Shown here: in pieces, positions 38,831-48,287 of the stretch
Layout: each line of letters begins with the position of its first letter
Position numbering within the stretch: the first letter of the stretch is position 1
DNA from: Vitreoscilla filiformis
GTDB lineage: Bacteria > Pseudomonadota > Gammaproteobacteria > Burkholderiales > Burkholderiaceae_C
Assembly: GCF_002222655.1 (NCBI RefSeq)
Contig: NZ_CP022423.1
Location: 2,480,001 to 2,544,000, forward strand
Direction: 5' to 3'
Length of the DNA: 64,000 nt
Made by a program: the position numbers and the translations under genes
The notes under the pieces: generated by a model
Seen by the model: only the letters and a program-made list of their open reading frames with translations
Told to the model about the DNA's origin: nothing
Database searches by the model: none

Positions 38831-39514
38831 TCAGTTTGCGCTAGAAGCGGAAGCAGCCGGCGCGGCGGCTTCCGGCGCCACACCTTGGGCGCTCAAGTTG
38901 GCCAAGCCTTCTTGCGCTTCAGCATTGCCTTGTTCCGCCGCCTTGCGATACCACCCGAAGGCCCGCACCAAGTCCTGCGGGACGCCTTCGCCCTTTTCGT
39001 ACAGGGTGCCCAGCATGAATTGCGCCCCGGCGTCTCCCTCATCGGCAGCACGGGTGAACCAAAACACGGCCTGTTCCATGTCCTTAGGCACGCCCTCGCC
39101 CTTTTCGAACAGGTGCCCCAGGCTCAATTGGGCCGACGTGTTGCCCTGCGCAGCGGCTTTTTTGTACCAAAACACGGCCAGCTCCGTGTTTTTTTCGGTT
39201 CCGAACCCTTTTTCGTACATGAACCCCAGGTTGAACTGCCCATAGTCATTGCCCTGGGCAGCAGACTTTTTGTACCACCCAAAAGCCTGCGCCGGGTTGG
39301 GCTGCACCCCTTCGCCGTTTTGGTACATGAACGCCAAAATGTTTTGCGACAGCGGATCCCCCCGCTTGGCGGCTTGGGTGAATTCTTTCAGGGCTTTGGC
39401 GTAATCCTGCTGGCTGTAGGCCAATTGCCCTGCTTCAAAACCGGCCCATGCGGGCGCACTCAGCAGACCCGCAGACAGCACGGCGCCGCCCATCAATTTC
39501 AAAAAAGCGTTCAT
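38831..39514 (-). CDS. exported Sel1-like repeat protein
   Basis: The 227-aa protein has a signal peptide (LMGGAVLSAGLLSAPAWA, cut after AWA) and then about five Sel1/TPR-like repeats of 36 residues, for example AFGWYKKSAAQGNDYGQFNL and AVFWYKKAAAQGNTSAQLSL with intervening GFGT or GEGV turns. The C-terminus is a low-complexity alanine/serine tail. Sel1 proteins act as periplasmic scaffolds or regulators, but no partner can be named. It converges on tex with a 6-bp gap. Confidence 0.88.
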   Translation of the reverse strand: MNAFLKLMGGAVLSAGLLSAPAWAGFEAGQLAYSQQDYAKALKEFTQAAKRGDPLSQNILAFMYQNGEGVQPNPAQAFGWYKKSAAQGNDYGQFNLGFMYEKGFGTEKNTELAVFWYKKAAAQGNTSAQLSLGHLFEKGEGVPKDMEQAVFWFTRAADEGDAGAQFMLGTLYEKGEGVPQDLVRAFGWYRKAAEQGNAEAQEGLANLSAQGVAPEAAAPAASASSAN

Positions 39515-39605
39515 GGCGTGGGATTCAGAAAAAATACGGACTAGAGGGGGGGACAGGCGCCCAGAATGGGCGTAATGCTAGCCAAGTTTTCCCTGAAATG
39601 CATCG

Positions 39606-40187
39606 TCAGCGCGCAGGTGGCTGCGAGGGCTCTACCAGCACCAGCAAGCGTTGCTGGATCGCCTGCAACCGCTGTAACGCTTCCATCTGTGGAAACTGCT
39701 GATAGGCCGCGTGGGCGTTGGCCAAGGTCACGGTGTGATGCACGCCAGGCAGCCGCAACTCCAGCCGGGTCACCCCGCCGTCGCGCAGCCGCAAAAGGAG
39801 GCCACCGGTTTGGGCCTGAGCGCGGATCTGGGCTTCAATGGCGTCACTGTTCAGGCTGGTGAAGCGCTGGCGCACCACGATGTCGGTCAGCAGGGCTCGG
39901 AGTTCTGCCGAACTCAGTCGCCCGGCGACCCGCTCTCCGCCCAAGGTGCGAGGCGGCACCGAGTACCGGCCATCGGCGTGCAGCAGCAGCACCGGCTGTT
40001 CCACCGCCCCGGGCACCGCCACGCTGCCGAGCCGATCCCACCGAAAAATCACGGCTTCTGAGGGGGGCGGTAACCGCACCTCGGTCACGGTGGGTTGGGC
40101 CATGGCCCTTCCAGCCAACATCCAACTGCCCCCCCACGCCAGCAGCCAACGGCGTTGGCGTGACGGAGCGGTTGTCCGTGTACTCAT
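39606..40187 (-). CDS. hypothetical exported protein
   Basis: I do not recognise this 193-aa protein. It starts MSTRTTAPSRQRRWLLAWGG with a basic stretch and a hydrophobic segment ending AGRAMAQ, so a signal peptide is likely. The mature part has a beta-rich region (EAVIFRWDRLGSVAVPGAVE, then PVLLLHADGRYSVPPRTLGG) and a charged helical end. Its ATG overlaps the stop of the PEP-CTERM gene in ATGA, so both are translated from one message. The open frame extends far upstream but only antisense to that gene. Confidence 0.7.
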   Translation of the reverse strand: MSTRTTAPSRQRRWLLAWGGSWMLAGRAMAQPTVTEVRLPPPSEAVIFRWDRLGSVAVPGAVEQPVLLLHADGRYSVPPRTLGGERVAGRLSSAELRALLTDIVVRQRFTSLNSDAIEAQIRAQAQTGGLLLRLRDGGVTRLELRLPGVHHTVTLANAHAAYQQFPQMEALQRLQAIQQRLLVLVEPSQPPAR

Positions 40188-41014
40188 GCGGCAGGCTGGA
40201 CGGCGCTGCGACGCTGACGCGCCCAAGCCAGCAACGGCAGCCCCAGTGCGAACAGAAGCGCTGTCTCGGGCTCGGGCACGGCTGCCGCCGGCGTGGTGCC
40301 GTTGAGGTTGACGGTGAAGCCGATGTCTTGCAGCGACGCGATCGTGGTGTTGCTGACGAACGACGACGGGTTCATCCACCCGGTCATGAGTTCGTCGCGC
40401 ATGTCGCGGCCTTGGCTGTCCACGATGCCGGTGGTTCCGCTGCCGTTGTCCACCTCGTTCCAGTGGCCATCGGCTGTGCCAGCCCCCCCGCCCAGCTCCA
40501 CCGGGATGTACGTGGCCCCAGCTTGGTTGAACTCGCTCTGATAGGCTGCCACCCCCGCCGCGCCGGTGTATCGGCCCGAACCTTCGGTGTAGACGCCGTT
40601 GTATTCCCACAGCGTCCCGATGCCAAGCACGTGGGCCATTTCGTGTTTGATCACGTTGGCAAAGTTGCCCGAGCTGACCATGTAAGACATGTCGGCCGAA
40701 TCAAACACCATCGTCCCGGCGGTGGCTAACACATAGCCCCCTTGGTAAACCGCCGAAGTCGGGCCGGCGTAGCCGAGCGTGCCCCATTGGCCATCGATCG
40801 AGCCAATGCTGGCGCTGATGGTCATCCCCGTGAGTGAAATCCCCGACTGGTAACCCGTGATGACAGACTCCCAGAACGACTCCGCTTGCGTGAAATAAGA
40901 CTGATACTGCGACGGGCCGCTGTAGTTCAGGGTGATGTCAAACCCGGCGTGGCTTGACAACGCAACCGTTGACAGCGCCGCAGCGCAAGCCCAGCGGTGC
41001 AAAGTGTGTGACAT
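40184..41014 (-). CDS. PEP-CTERM-sorted leishmanolysin-like metalloprotease
   Basis: The 276-aa protein has a signal peptide (about residues 1-23, ending SSHA), a zinc-metallopeptidase motif HEMAHVLGIGTLW (H124, E125, H128) and, in the second half, GHWNEVDNGSGTTG and ELMTGWMN, which resemble the third-ligand and Met-turn region of leishmanolysin-type (M8) enzymes. The C-terminus is a PEP-CTERM sorting signal: VPEPETALLFALGLPLLAWA followed by RQRR. Such signals are processed by an exosortase and are linked to exopolysaccharide producers. No exosortase is in the window. The ATG at 41014 follows an AAGGAACC ribosome-binding site; the divergent ggt starts 34 bp away. Confidence 0.88.
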   Translation of the reverse strand: MSHTLHRWACAAALSTVALSSHAGFDITLNYSGPSQYQSYFTQAESFWESVITGYQSGISLTGMTISASIGSIDGQWGTLGYAGPTSAVYQGGYVLATAGTMVFDSADMSYMVSSGNFANVIKHEMAHVLGIGTLWEYNGVYTEGSGRYTGAAGVAAYQSEFNQAGATYIPVELGGGAGTADGHWNEVDNGSGTTGIVDSQGRDMRDELMTGWMNPSSFVSNTTIASLQDIGFTVNLNGTTPAAAVPEPETALLFALGLPLLAWARQRRSAVQPAA

Positions 41015-41047
41015 GGTGGTTCCTTGTGGCATGAAGGGAGTGAAGCA

Positions 41048-42913
41048 ATGACGCCTGACAACTCCAACCGACACGCCTTCGCCCTGCGGCGCTGGGTCGG
41101 TGTGATGGTCGGTGCAGCGCTGGGGGCTGGCATCAGCGGCTGCACGCACCCGCCCCCTGAGCCCCTGATTGTTCCTGAAAGTGCCAGCGGCTGGCGAAAC
41201 AATTCTGAAACAAGTTTCAACCGGCAGGCTGTTGCAACCGCCCATCCGCAGGCCAGCGCAGCCGGTTTGGAGATGCTGCGGGCCGGCGGCTCCGCGCTGG
41301 ACGCGGCCATCGCCGCGCAAATGGTGCTGGCTTTGGTGGAGCCGCAATCCAGTGGCATCGGCGGTGGGGCGTTTCTGATGCATTGGGACGGCCACACCGT
41401 CCAAGCCTGGGATGGCCGCGAAACGGCCCCCGCTGCGGTGACGCCGAACCTGTTCCTGCAACCGAACGGCCAGCCTTTGCCATTCGCCCAAGCGCAGGCC
41501 AGTGGCTTGGCGGTGGGCGTGCCGGGGGCGGTGCGGATGTTGGAGGCGGCCCATCGGCAACAGGGTGTGTTGCCGTGGGCGCGGCTGTTCGAGCCGGCCA
41601 TCCGCTTGGCAGAAGAAGGGTTCGCCATCGGCCCGCGTTTGCACGCGCTGCTGAGTCAACTCAACCCGACCCAGGCCGATGCACAAGCCCGCGCCTACTT
41701 CTACGCCCCCGCACCCGACGCGGCGGGGCGTTGGCAACCGTGGCCCGTCGGGCATCGGCTGAAAAACCCGGCGCTGGCCCGTGTGTTGCGGCGCATCGCC
41801 AGCGAGGGTGGTGCCGCACTGCACCAAGGCCCGGTGGCCGCCGACGTGGTGCAGCGCGTCCAAACCCACACCCGCCCCGGTGGCCTGGCGCTGGCCGATT
41901 TGGCCGGTTATCAACCGGTGCTGCGCGAACCGATCTGCACCGATTGGCGCGAACGTTGGCGCGTCTGCGGTTTCCCGCCGCCGTCTTCGGGGCATCTGGC
42001 GCTCATGCAAATATTGGGGACGCTGGACGCTCTGCCGCCGTTGCCTGCGCCCGTGCAGCCCACCTCGGTCGAGTGGCTGCACCGCTACGCCCAAGCCTCC
42101 CGGCTGGCGTTTGCGGATCGGGCGCTGTATGTGGCCGACCCCGCCTTCGTGCCCGCCCCTGCCGGCGACTGGCGCAGCTTGCTGGCCCCAACGTATTTGG
42201 CCCAACGCGCCCGCCTCGTCGGTGAGCGCGACATGGGCCCAGCGCCAGCCGGAACGCCCACGCTCACCCCCGTGGCTTGGGCGCCTCAACCCCATCAACC
42301 CGAGTACGGCACCAGCCACCTCAGCGTCATCGACGCCCAAGGCCGGGCGGTGTCCATGACCACCACCATCGAAGCCGCCTTCGGCACCGGCATCATGAGC
42401 GACGGGGGCACGGGCCTGCCCGGCGGTTTTTTGCTGAACAACCAACTCACCGATTTTTCGTTCACCCCGCAAGATGCGCAGGGGCGCTCCATCGCCAACC
42501 GCGTCGAGCCGGGCAAGCGCCCACGTTCGTCGATGAGCCCGACGTTGGTGTTCGATCGCCACACCGGCCAATTAGTGATGAGTGTGGGCTCGCCGGGCGG
42601 CGCGGCCATCATCCACTACACCGCCAAAACGCTGCTGGGCACCTTGGCTTGGCAGATGGGCCCGCAGGCGGCCATCGATTTACCCAACGTCGTTCACACC
42701 AACGGGGCCGCACTGGTGCTGGAAAAGGGCCGCTTCGATGCCAACATCCTGCAAGCCCTCCAAGCACGGGGTTACACCGTGCAAGAACAAGAACTCACCA
42801 GCGGTCTGCAAGCCTTGACCGCCCCGCAAGCCCAACCGCCGGGGCCGTGGCGGGGTGTCGCCGGGCGAGGTGGCGCCGATCCGCGCCGCGAAGGCGTGGT
42901 GCTGGGAGACTGA
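41048..42913 (+). CDS. ggt: gamma-glutamyltransferase (lipoprotein form)
   Basis: Ggt cleaves the gamma-glutamyl bond of glutathione and related compounds in the periplasm. The 621-aa precursor has a lipoprotein signal with lipobox GISGC (C32), the large-subunit start AVATAHPQASAAGLEMLRAG, and self-cleaves before T422 in YGTSHLSVID to give the small subunit with the catalytic threonine. The GLPGGFLLNNQLTDFSF and KRPRSSMSPTLVF segments of the small subunit are intact. A GAAGG-type ribosome-binding site lies upstream. A lipid anchor is not universal in this family. Confidence 0.93.
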   Translation: MTPDNSNRHAFALRRWVGVMVGAALGAGISGCTHPPPEPLIVPESASGWRNNSETSFNRQAVATAHPQASAAGLEMLRAGGSALDAAIAAQMVLALVEPQSSGIGGGAFLMHWDGHTVQAWDGRETAPAAVTPNLFLQPNGQPLPFAQAQASGLAVGVPGAVRMLEAAHRQQGVLPWARLFEPAIRLAEEGFAIGPRLHALLSQLNPTQADAQARAYFYAPAPDAAGRWQPWPVGHRLKNPALARVLRRIASEGGAALHQGPVAADVVQRVQTHTRPGGLALADLAGYQPVLREPICTDWRERWRVCGFPPPSSGHLALMQILGTLDALPPLPAPVQPTSVEWLHRYAQASRLAFADRALYVADPAFVPAPAGDWRSLLAPTYLAQRARLVGERDMGPAPAGTPTLTPVAWAPQPHQPEYGTSHLSVIDAQGRAVSMTTTIEAAFGTGIMSDGGTGLPGGFLLNNQLTDFSFTPQDAQGRSIANRVEPGKRPRSSMSPTLVFDRHTGQLVMSVGSPGGAAIIHYTAKTLLGTLAWQMGPQAAIDLPNVVHTNGAALVLEKGRFDANILQALQARGYTVQEQELTSGLQALTAPQAQPPGPWRGVAGRGGADPRREGVVLGD

Positions 42914-42925
42914 CCCCGCTTCCCC

Positions 42926-44035
42926 ATGACCGCCATGCCCCCTTCCACCGAACGCCCCGCCCTCAAAGACGAACTCCTCAGCCGCTCGCACATTCAACAA
43001 CTGGCCGAGGCGGGCGCCCAAGTCGGGGTGCTCCAGCCTGAGCGTTTTCTGGCCGCCACCTGTGCGCATTGGGAGGACTTGCCCGTCCTCGGGCGCTTGC
43101 AGCGCCTGGGCGCCGTGCTGTGCGCCCAGTTGCCAGCCGACTTCGACGCCATGCTGCAAGCCGCCGTGCGCCTGGGGCCTTGCATGCCCAACAGCTTCGC
43201 GGCCATGGCGTTGTGTGAGTGCGCAACGCTGCGCCACCACCCCGACGACGATGTCACGCTGAACGCCCTGGCCATCCTGACCTGTTTTGGCAGTGCGGAA
43301 TGGGCACTGCGCCCGCTGTTGATCCGCGACCCCGAGCGGGTGTTCCACCACGCGGCCGCGTGGGCGCGGCATGACAACGCCCACGTCCGACGGTTGGCCA
43401 GTGAAGGCACGCGCCCACGCCTGCCCTGGAGTCAACGCTTGGATGCCTTGGCCCGCCACCCGCAAGCTCAACGCCCGATCTTGGATGCGCTGCGTGACGA
43501 TCCGAGCGCCACGGTGCGCCGCTCCGTCGCCAATCATCTCAACGACATCGCCAAGGTCAACCCAGATGGGGTGTTCGCGCTGCTGTCGGCCTGGCCATCG
43601 CCATCGCCGGCCACGCAGGCTCTGATCCGCCACGCCCTGCGCACGCTGATCAAACAAGGTGAACCGCGTGCTTTGGCGTGGATCGGCGCCGGTGCCCCCG
43701 CTCAACTGCGGGTGACGTCGTTCCTCGTGGCCCCCTCGACGCTGCGGCTCGGTGAAGCGGTGCTGCTGCTGGCCGAGCTGACCTCGGTCAGCCCCCAACC
43801 GCAAACGCTGGAAGTGGATTACGCCGTCCATTTCGTGAAACAAAACGGCTCGACCTCGCGCAAAGTGTTCAAGCTGCGCCGCTTCACACTCGCACCCGGA
43901 GTCACGGTGCAACTGACCCACCGCCATCGGGTCGAAGACTTCACCACACGCCGGCATCACAGCGGGCGGCATCGGGTGGAATTGCTCATCAACGGCCCAT
44001 GCTGGGCCGAAGGCGCTTTCGATCTGACGGTCTGA
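42926..44035 (+). CDS. AlkC-like DNA alkylation repair protein (HEAT-like repeats plus Ig-like domain)
   Basis: The 369-aa protein resembles the AlkC branch of HEAT-like-repeat DNA glycosylases, which remove N3-alkylated bases. The N-terminal two thirds are helical repeats with the family segments FHHAAAWARHDNAHVRRLAS and EGTRPRLPW, then repeat-like LDALRDDPSATVRRSVANHL. The last 110 residues (LRVTSFLVAPSTLRLGEAVL onward) look like the immunoglobulin-like domain that sets AlkC apart from AlkD. It starts 12 bp after ggt and is probably co-transcribed with it. Substrate range is inferred. Confidence 0.85.
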   Translation: MTAMPPSTERPALKDELLSRSHIQQLAEAGAQVGVLQPERFLAATCAHWEDLPVLGRLQRLGAVLCAQLPADFDAMLQAAVRLGPCMPNSFAAMALCECATLRHHPDDDVTLNALAILTCFGSAEWALRPLLIRDPERVFHHAAAWARHDNAHVRRLASEGTRPRLPWSQRLDALARHPQAQRPILDALRDDPSATVRRSVANHLNDIAKVNPDGVFALLSAWPSPSPATQALIRHALRTLIKQGEPRALAWIGAGAPAQLRVTSFLVAPSTLRLGEAVLLLAELTSVSPQPQTLEVDYAVHFVKQNGSTSRKVFKLRRFTLAPGVTVQLTHRHRVEDFTTRRHHSGRHRVELLINGPCWAEGAFDLTV

Positions 44036-44063
44036 GCCGGAGGGGGCTCCGTAGAATCCCCCG

Positions 44064-47000
44064 ATGCCCTTCGTTCACCTGCGCACCCACACCGAATACT
44101 CCGTCGTTGACGGCACGCTCCGCATCGACGATGCCGTTAAAGCAGCGAAAAAAGATGGCCAGCCCGCGCTCGCCATCACCGATTTGGCCAACCTGTTTGG
44201 CGCCGTTAAGTTCTACAAAGCGTGCCGGGGCAAGGGCGTCAAGCCCGTCATCGGCACCGAAGTCTGGCTGGAGCCGCACGACGCGACCGATAAATTCGTC
44301 CCCCGCGTGCTGCTGCTGGTGCAAAACATCACCGGTTACCACAACCTGAGTGAACTGCTGGCCCGCGCCTGGACAAGCAACGTGCAGCGCAACCAAGCCT
44401 GGGTGAAGTGGGAGTGGCTGCGCGAACTGGGCGAGGGGCTGATCGTGCTGTCGGGCTTCGAGTTCGGGCCGCTGGCGCCGGCGCTGCAAGCCGGCGATGT
44501 GGCCCGCGCCCGCAGCGTGGCCACGCAACTGGCCGAGCTGTTCCCGCGCCGTTTCTACATTGAGGTGCAGCGCGGGGGCCTGCACCACCCAGAGCCACTG
44601 GTGCGCGCCAGCGTGCAATTGGCCGCCCAGATGCAACTGCCCGTCGTGGCCACCCATCCGGTGCAGTTTTTGGAGCCGGATGATTTCGAAGCGCACGAAG
44701 CCCGCGTCTGCGTGGCCGAAGGTGAAACGCTGGGCAACCCCAAGCGCGTGAAGCGATTTGGGCGCGAGCAGTATTTCAAGAACCAAGCGCAGATGGAGGC
44801 GCTGTTCGCCGACCTGCCCAGCGCCATCACCAACACGCTCAAAATCGCCGAGCGGTGCAGCCTGACGCTGGTGCTGGGCAAGCCGCAACTGCCCAATTTC
44901 CCCACGCCGCTGCTGGCCGATGGCACGCCCATGCCCATCGACCAGTTTTTCCGCGAGGAAAGCCACAAGGGGCTGGACTACCGCCTGCGCCAGCTTTTCC
45001 CCGATGAGGCCAAGCGCAAGGCCGAGCGCCCGCGTTACGTCGAGCGCCTGGAGTTCGAACTGAACACCATCTTGAAGATGGGTTTTCCGGGCTACTTCCT
45101 CATCGTGTCGGACTTCATCACCTGGGCGAAGAACAACGGCTGCCCGGTGGGGCCGGGCCGGGGCTCGGGCGCGGGTTCGCTGGTGGCGTATGCGCTGCTC
45201 ATCACCGACCTGGATCCGCTGCAATACAACCTGCTGTTCGAGCGCTTTTTGAACCCCGAGCGCGTGTCGATGCCCGACTTTGACATCGACTTCTGCCAAG
45301 CCAACCGCGACCGGGTGATCGACTATGTGAAAGAAAAGTATGGCCGCCCAGCGGTGAGCCAGATTGCCACCTTCGGCACCATGGCGGCCAAGGCGGCGCT
45401 GCGCGACATTGGCCGCGTGCTGGGCATGGGCTTTGGCCATGTGGATTCGATTGCCAAGCTGATTCCCGCCCCGCCTGGCAAAACCGTGACGCTGGCGCCC
45501 GTGCCCGCCGAGCCGGAAAAAGGCTTGATTTATGCCCGCCAAGAAGCCCCGGAGCTGGAAGAACGCGAAAAGAACGAGGAAGAAGTCGCCGAGCTGCTGC
45601 GCCTGGCCACGCGGGTGGAAGGCATGGTGCGCAACATCGGCATGCACGCGGGGGGCGTGCTGATCGCGCCGGGCAAGATCACCGATTTCTGCCCGCTCTA
45701 CCAACAGCCCGGCTCAGACTCCGCCGTCAGCCAGTTTGACAAGGACGACGTCGAAGCCATCGGCCTGGTGAAGTTCGACTTCTTGGGTCTGGCCACGCTC
45801 ACCATCTTGGAGCTGGCCAAAGAGTTCATCGTCACGCGCTACCCGGATCAAAAGAACTTCGCCTTTGAGAACCTGCCGCTGGATGACAAGGCGGTTTACA
45901 AGCTGTTCTCCGACGGGCTGACGGAAGCCGTGTTCCAGTTTGAATCACGCGGCATGCAAGGCATGTTGCGCGACGCCAAACCGAGCCGGCTGGAAGACCT
46001 GATCGCCCTGAACGCGCTTTACCGCCCCGGCCCGATGGATCTGATTCCGAGCTTTGTGGCGCGTAAACACGGGCGCGAGCCGGTGGAGTACCCGCATCCG
46101 CTGGTCGAATGGGTGCTGGCCGAAACCTACGGGATCATGGTCTACCAGGAACAGGTGATGCAGACCGCCCAGGTGCTGGGCGGCTACAGCCTGGGCGGTG
46201 CCGACATGCTGCGCCGCGCCATGGGCAAGAAAAAGCCCGAGGAGATGGCCGAGCACCGCACCATCTTCCGCAAGGGTGCAGCCGAAAAAGGCATCAGCGA
46301 AGAGAAGGCCGACGAGGTCTTCGACTTGATGGAGAAGTTCGCGGGCTACGGCTTCAACAAGTCGCACGCGGCGGCCTATTCACTGCTGGCGTACCACACG
46401 GGCTGGCTCAAGGTGCATTACACGGCCGAGTTCTTCGCGGCCAACATGACCAACGAACTGAGCGACACCGACAAACTGAAGGTGCTGCTGGGCGATGCGG
46501 TCAAAAACTTCAAGATCGAGTTCGAGCCGCCCAGCGTCAACCGGGGCGTGTACCGGTTTGAGCCGCTGCCGGGTGCGGAAGGGCGACGCAAAATTCGCTA
46601 CGGGCTGGGCGCCATCAAGGGCACGGGCCAAGGTGCCATTGAAGCCATCGTCGCCAACCGCGAATCCGAGGGGCCGTTCACCAGCTTGTTCAACTTCTGC
46701 CAGCGCGTGGACAAGGGCCGCGTGAACAAGCGCGTGGTGGAAGCGCTCATCAAAGCCGGCGCGTTTGACGAGCTGCACCCGGATCGTGGTGCCACGCTGG
46801 CCAGCGTCGGCTTGGCATTCGAGTGGGCGCAGGCGCAAGCGGCCAACGCCAACCAAGGCGGGTTGTTCGATGCTTTCGGCGACGACAGCCACGGCTCGCA
46901 CACCCAAGAACCACCGCTGATGAGCGTGCCGGCACAAAGTGTGCGCGAAAAACTCACGCTGGAAAAAGCGGCGCTGGGCTTCTACCTCTCCGGCCATTTG

Positions 47001-47633
47001 TTCGACCAAGACGAGCCCGAGGTGCGCAAATTCTGCAAACGCCGCATCGCGGATTTGGTGGATGCGCGGGAGCTGCAAATCGTGGCGGGCATCGTCGGGG
47101 AGATGCGGGTGGTGAACGGCCAACGTGGCCGGGTCGGCATCTTCAAATTGGACGATGGCAGCGAGCCCATCGAAACCGTGGTCAACGAGGAGCAGCTCGA
47201 CGCCAACAAAGAACGGTTGGTGGAGGATGCCCTGGTGATCGTTCAGGGCAAGGTGCAGAACGACCGCTTTTCGGGTGGGCTGCGCCTGAACGCCACGCAG
47301 GTGTGGGATTTGGCGGCAGCCCGGGCACGGTTTGGGCGCTGCTGGTCGGTGATGCTGCCAGCCGGCACGCTGCCGACAGCGACGCAAGCCCGACAGGCCG
47401 TGGCCAGCTTGGCGCAGTTGCTGCACCAGCATCCGCCCCGCGTCGAGGCCACCGAGTTGGGGGATGTGGCCCAAGGACTGACGGTGCGACTCCAATTGCA
47501 CCGGGCTGGCGCCGTGGCTGAACTGGAGTTGGGCACCCAAGGGCGGTTTTGGCCTTCGGAAGCAGCCTTGAGCGCTTGGCGCACCTGGGCCCCAGAAGGG
47601 GCCACGATGGGCGTGGTCTACGAAGGGACGTGA
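44064..47633 (+). CDS. dnaE: DNA polymerase III alpha subunit
   Basis: DnaE is the replicative polymerase. The 1189-aa protein has the N-terminal PHP domain (FVHLRTHTEYSVVDGTLRID), the catalytic centre with GPGRGSGAGSLVAYAL and PDFDIDFCQANRD (catalytic aspartates), the KSHAAAYSLLAYHTGWLK region, a helix-hairpin-helix segment and a C-terminal OB domain (EMRVVNGQRGRVGIFKLDDG). Length is typical of betaproteobacteria. It starts 28 bp after the AlkC-like gene and converges on the ComEA-like gene. Confidence 0.98.
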   Translation: MPFVHLRTHTEYSVVDGTLRIDDAVKAAKKDGQPALAITDLANLFGAVKFYKACRGKGVKPVIGTEVWLEPHDATDKFVPRVLLLVQNITGYHNLSELLARAWTSNVQRNQAWVKWEWLRELGEGLIVLSGFEFGPLAPALQAGDVARARSVATQLAELFPRRFYIEVQRGGLHHPEPLVRASVQLAAQMQLPVVATHPVQFLEPDDFEAHEARVCVAEGETLGNPKRVKRFGREQYFKNQAQMEALFADLPSAITNTLKIAERCSLTLVLGKPQLPNFPTPLLADGTPMPIDQFFREESHKGLDYRLRQLFPDEAKRKAERPRYVERLEFELNTILKMGFPGYFLIVSDFITWAKNNGCPVGPGRGSGAGSLVAYALLITDLDPLQYNLLFERFLNPERVSMPDFDIDFCQANRDRVIDYVKEKYGRPAVSQIATFGTMAAKAALRDIGRVLGMGFGHVDSIAKLIPAPPGKTVTLAPVPAEPEKGLIYARQEAPELEEREKNEEEVAELLRLATRVEGMVRNIGMHAGGVLIAPGKITDFCPLYQQPGSDSAVSQFDKDDVEAIGLVKFDFLGLATLTILELAKEFIVTRYPDQKNFAFENLPLDDKAVYKLFSDGLTEAVFQFESRGMQGMLRDAKPSRLEDLIALNALYRPGPMDLIPSFVARKHGREPVEYPHPLVEWVLAETYGIMVYQEQVMQTAQVLGGYSLGGADMLRRAMGKKKPEEMAEHRTIFRKGAAEKGISEEKADEVFDLMEKFAGYGFNKSHAAAYSLLAYHTGWLKVHYTAEFFAANMTNELSDTDKLKVLLGDAVKNFKIEFEPPSVNRGVYRFEPLPGAEGRRKIRYGLGAIKGTGQGAIEAIVANRESEGPFTSLFNFCQRVDKGRVNKRVVEALIKAGAFDELHPDRGATLASVGLAFEWAQAQAANANQGGLFDAFGDDSHGSHTQEPPLMSVPAQSVREKLTLEKAALGFYLSGHLFDQDEPEVRKFCKRRIADLVDARELQIVAGIVGEMRVVNGQRGRVGIFKLDDGSEPIETVVNEEQLDANKERLVEDALVIVQGKVQNDRFSGGLRLNATQVWDLAAARARFGRCWSVMLPAGTLPTATQARQAVASLAQLLHQHPPRVEATELGDVAQGLTVRLQLHRAGAVAELELGTQGRFWPSEAALSAWRTWAPEGATMGVVYEGT

Positions 47634-47646
47634 CCGCGCTTCGTGG

Positions 47647-48063
47647 TCATTGGCTGGCCGCCCGCGCCACCTGCGGGACTGGCCGCGCAGGGCTGGGAGG
47701 TGCCCCTGCCCCTGCTGTGGCTGGCGCGTTGTAGCTGGTGCCGTTGACCGTCAGCCCAGCGCTGGACAGCTTGGCCGCCCGCTTGGCTCCCACGCCCGAC
47801 GTGCGCTGGATGAAATCACTCCAATCCTTGTAGGGCTGGGTGGCGCGAACACTGATCAATTGCCCGGACAACTGGGGCCCGATGCCCTTGACCATTTCCA
47901 GCTCCGCTTGGCTGGCTTTGTTGGCCTCCACCGGCACGGGTGCCGTGGCCACGGCGGGGGCCGGCCCCTTTTGGGCCCACACCGCCAGCGGTGTGAGCAC
48001 ACTCAGCGCAATGGCTACCAAGCCTGTGCGCACAGATGAAAGGGACATCGAATGCGACGCCAT
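47647..48063 (-). CDS. ComEA-like exported helix-hairpin-helix protein
   Basis: The 138-aa protein has a signal peptide (SVRTGLVAIALSVLTPLAVWA) and a double helix-hairpin-helix DNA-binding domain (NKASQAELEMVKGIGPQLSG, then FIQRTSGVGAKRAAKLSSAG). This is the ComEA architecture; ComEA pulls DNA into the periplasm during natural transformation. It has an unusual proline/alanine-rich tail of about 30 residues. The ATG at 48063 follows a GCAGGAG ribosome-binding site; a longer frame begins at 48090. It may instead have a role unrelated to competence. Confidence 0.85.
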   Translation of the reverse strand: MASHSMSLSSVRTGLVAIALSVLTPLAVWAQKGPAPAVATAPVPVEANKASQAELEMVKGIGPQLSGQLISVRATQPYKDWSDFIQRTSGVGAKRAAKLSSAGLTVNGTSYNAPATAGAGAPPSPARPVPQVARAASQ

Positions 48064-48198
48064 GACAATCTCCTGCAATCTGGGTTTCAATCGCGACCAC
48101 CGCGATCAGCCTTTACGATAGAGGGGAGTGGCGTCAGCGCACATGCTTGCGGCGGGGCAACGTCCTGCGGCGAGAGGAAGGCGCCAAAGTCCGGCTCC

Positions 48199-48204
48199 TA
48201 TAAT
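48199..48204 (+). promoter_or_regulatory. TATAAT -10 upstream of the heptose genes
   Basis: A perfect TATAAT lies 84 bp before the gmhA start, in the 224-bp gap between the divergent ComEA-like gene and gmhA. The -35 position holds only a poor match, so an activator or extended contacts may be needed. Confidence 0.4.
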
Positions 48205-48287
48205 CAAACGCCTGCACCCGACGGCGCGCATCGTCCTGCAACCATTTGATTTCATTGATGTTTATTGCGCGGGAATGTAACCCAACC

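Noticed and set aside
40184..42571. 795-aa minus-strand frame covering ggt
   Set aside because: Only its last 276 codons (the PEP-CTERM protease) are real; the rest is antisense to ggt.
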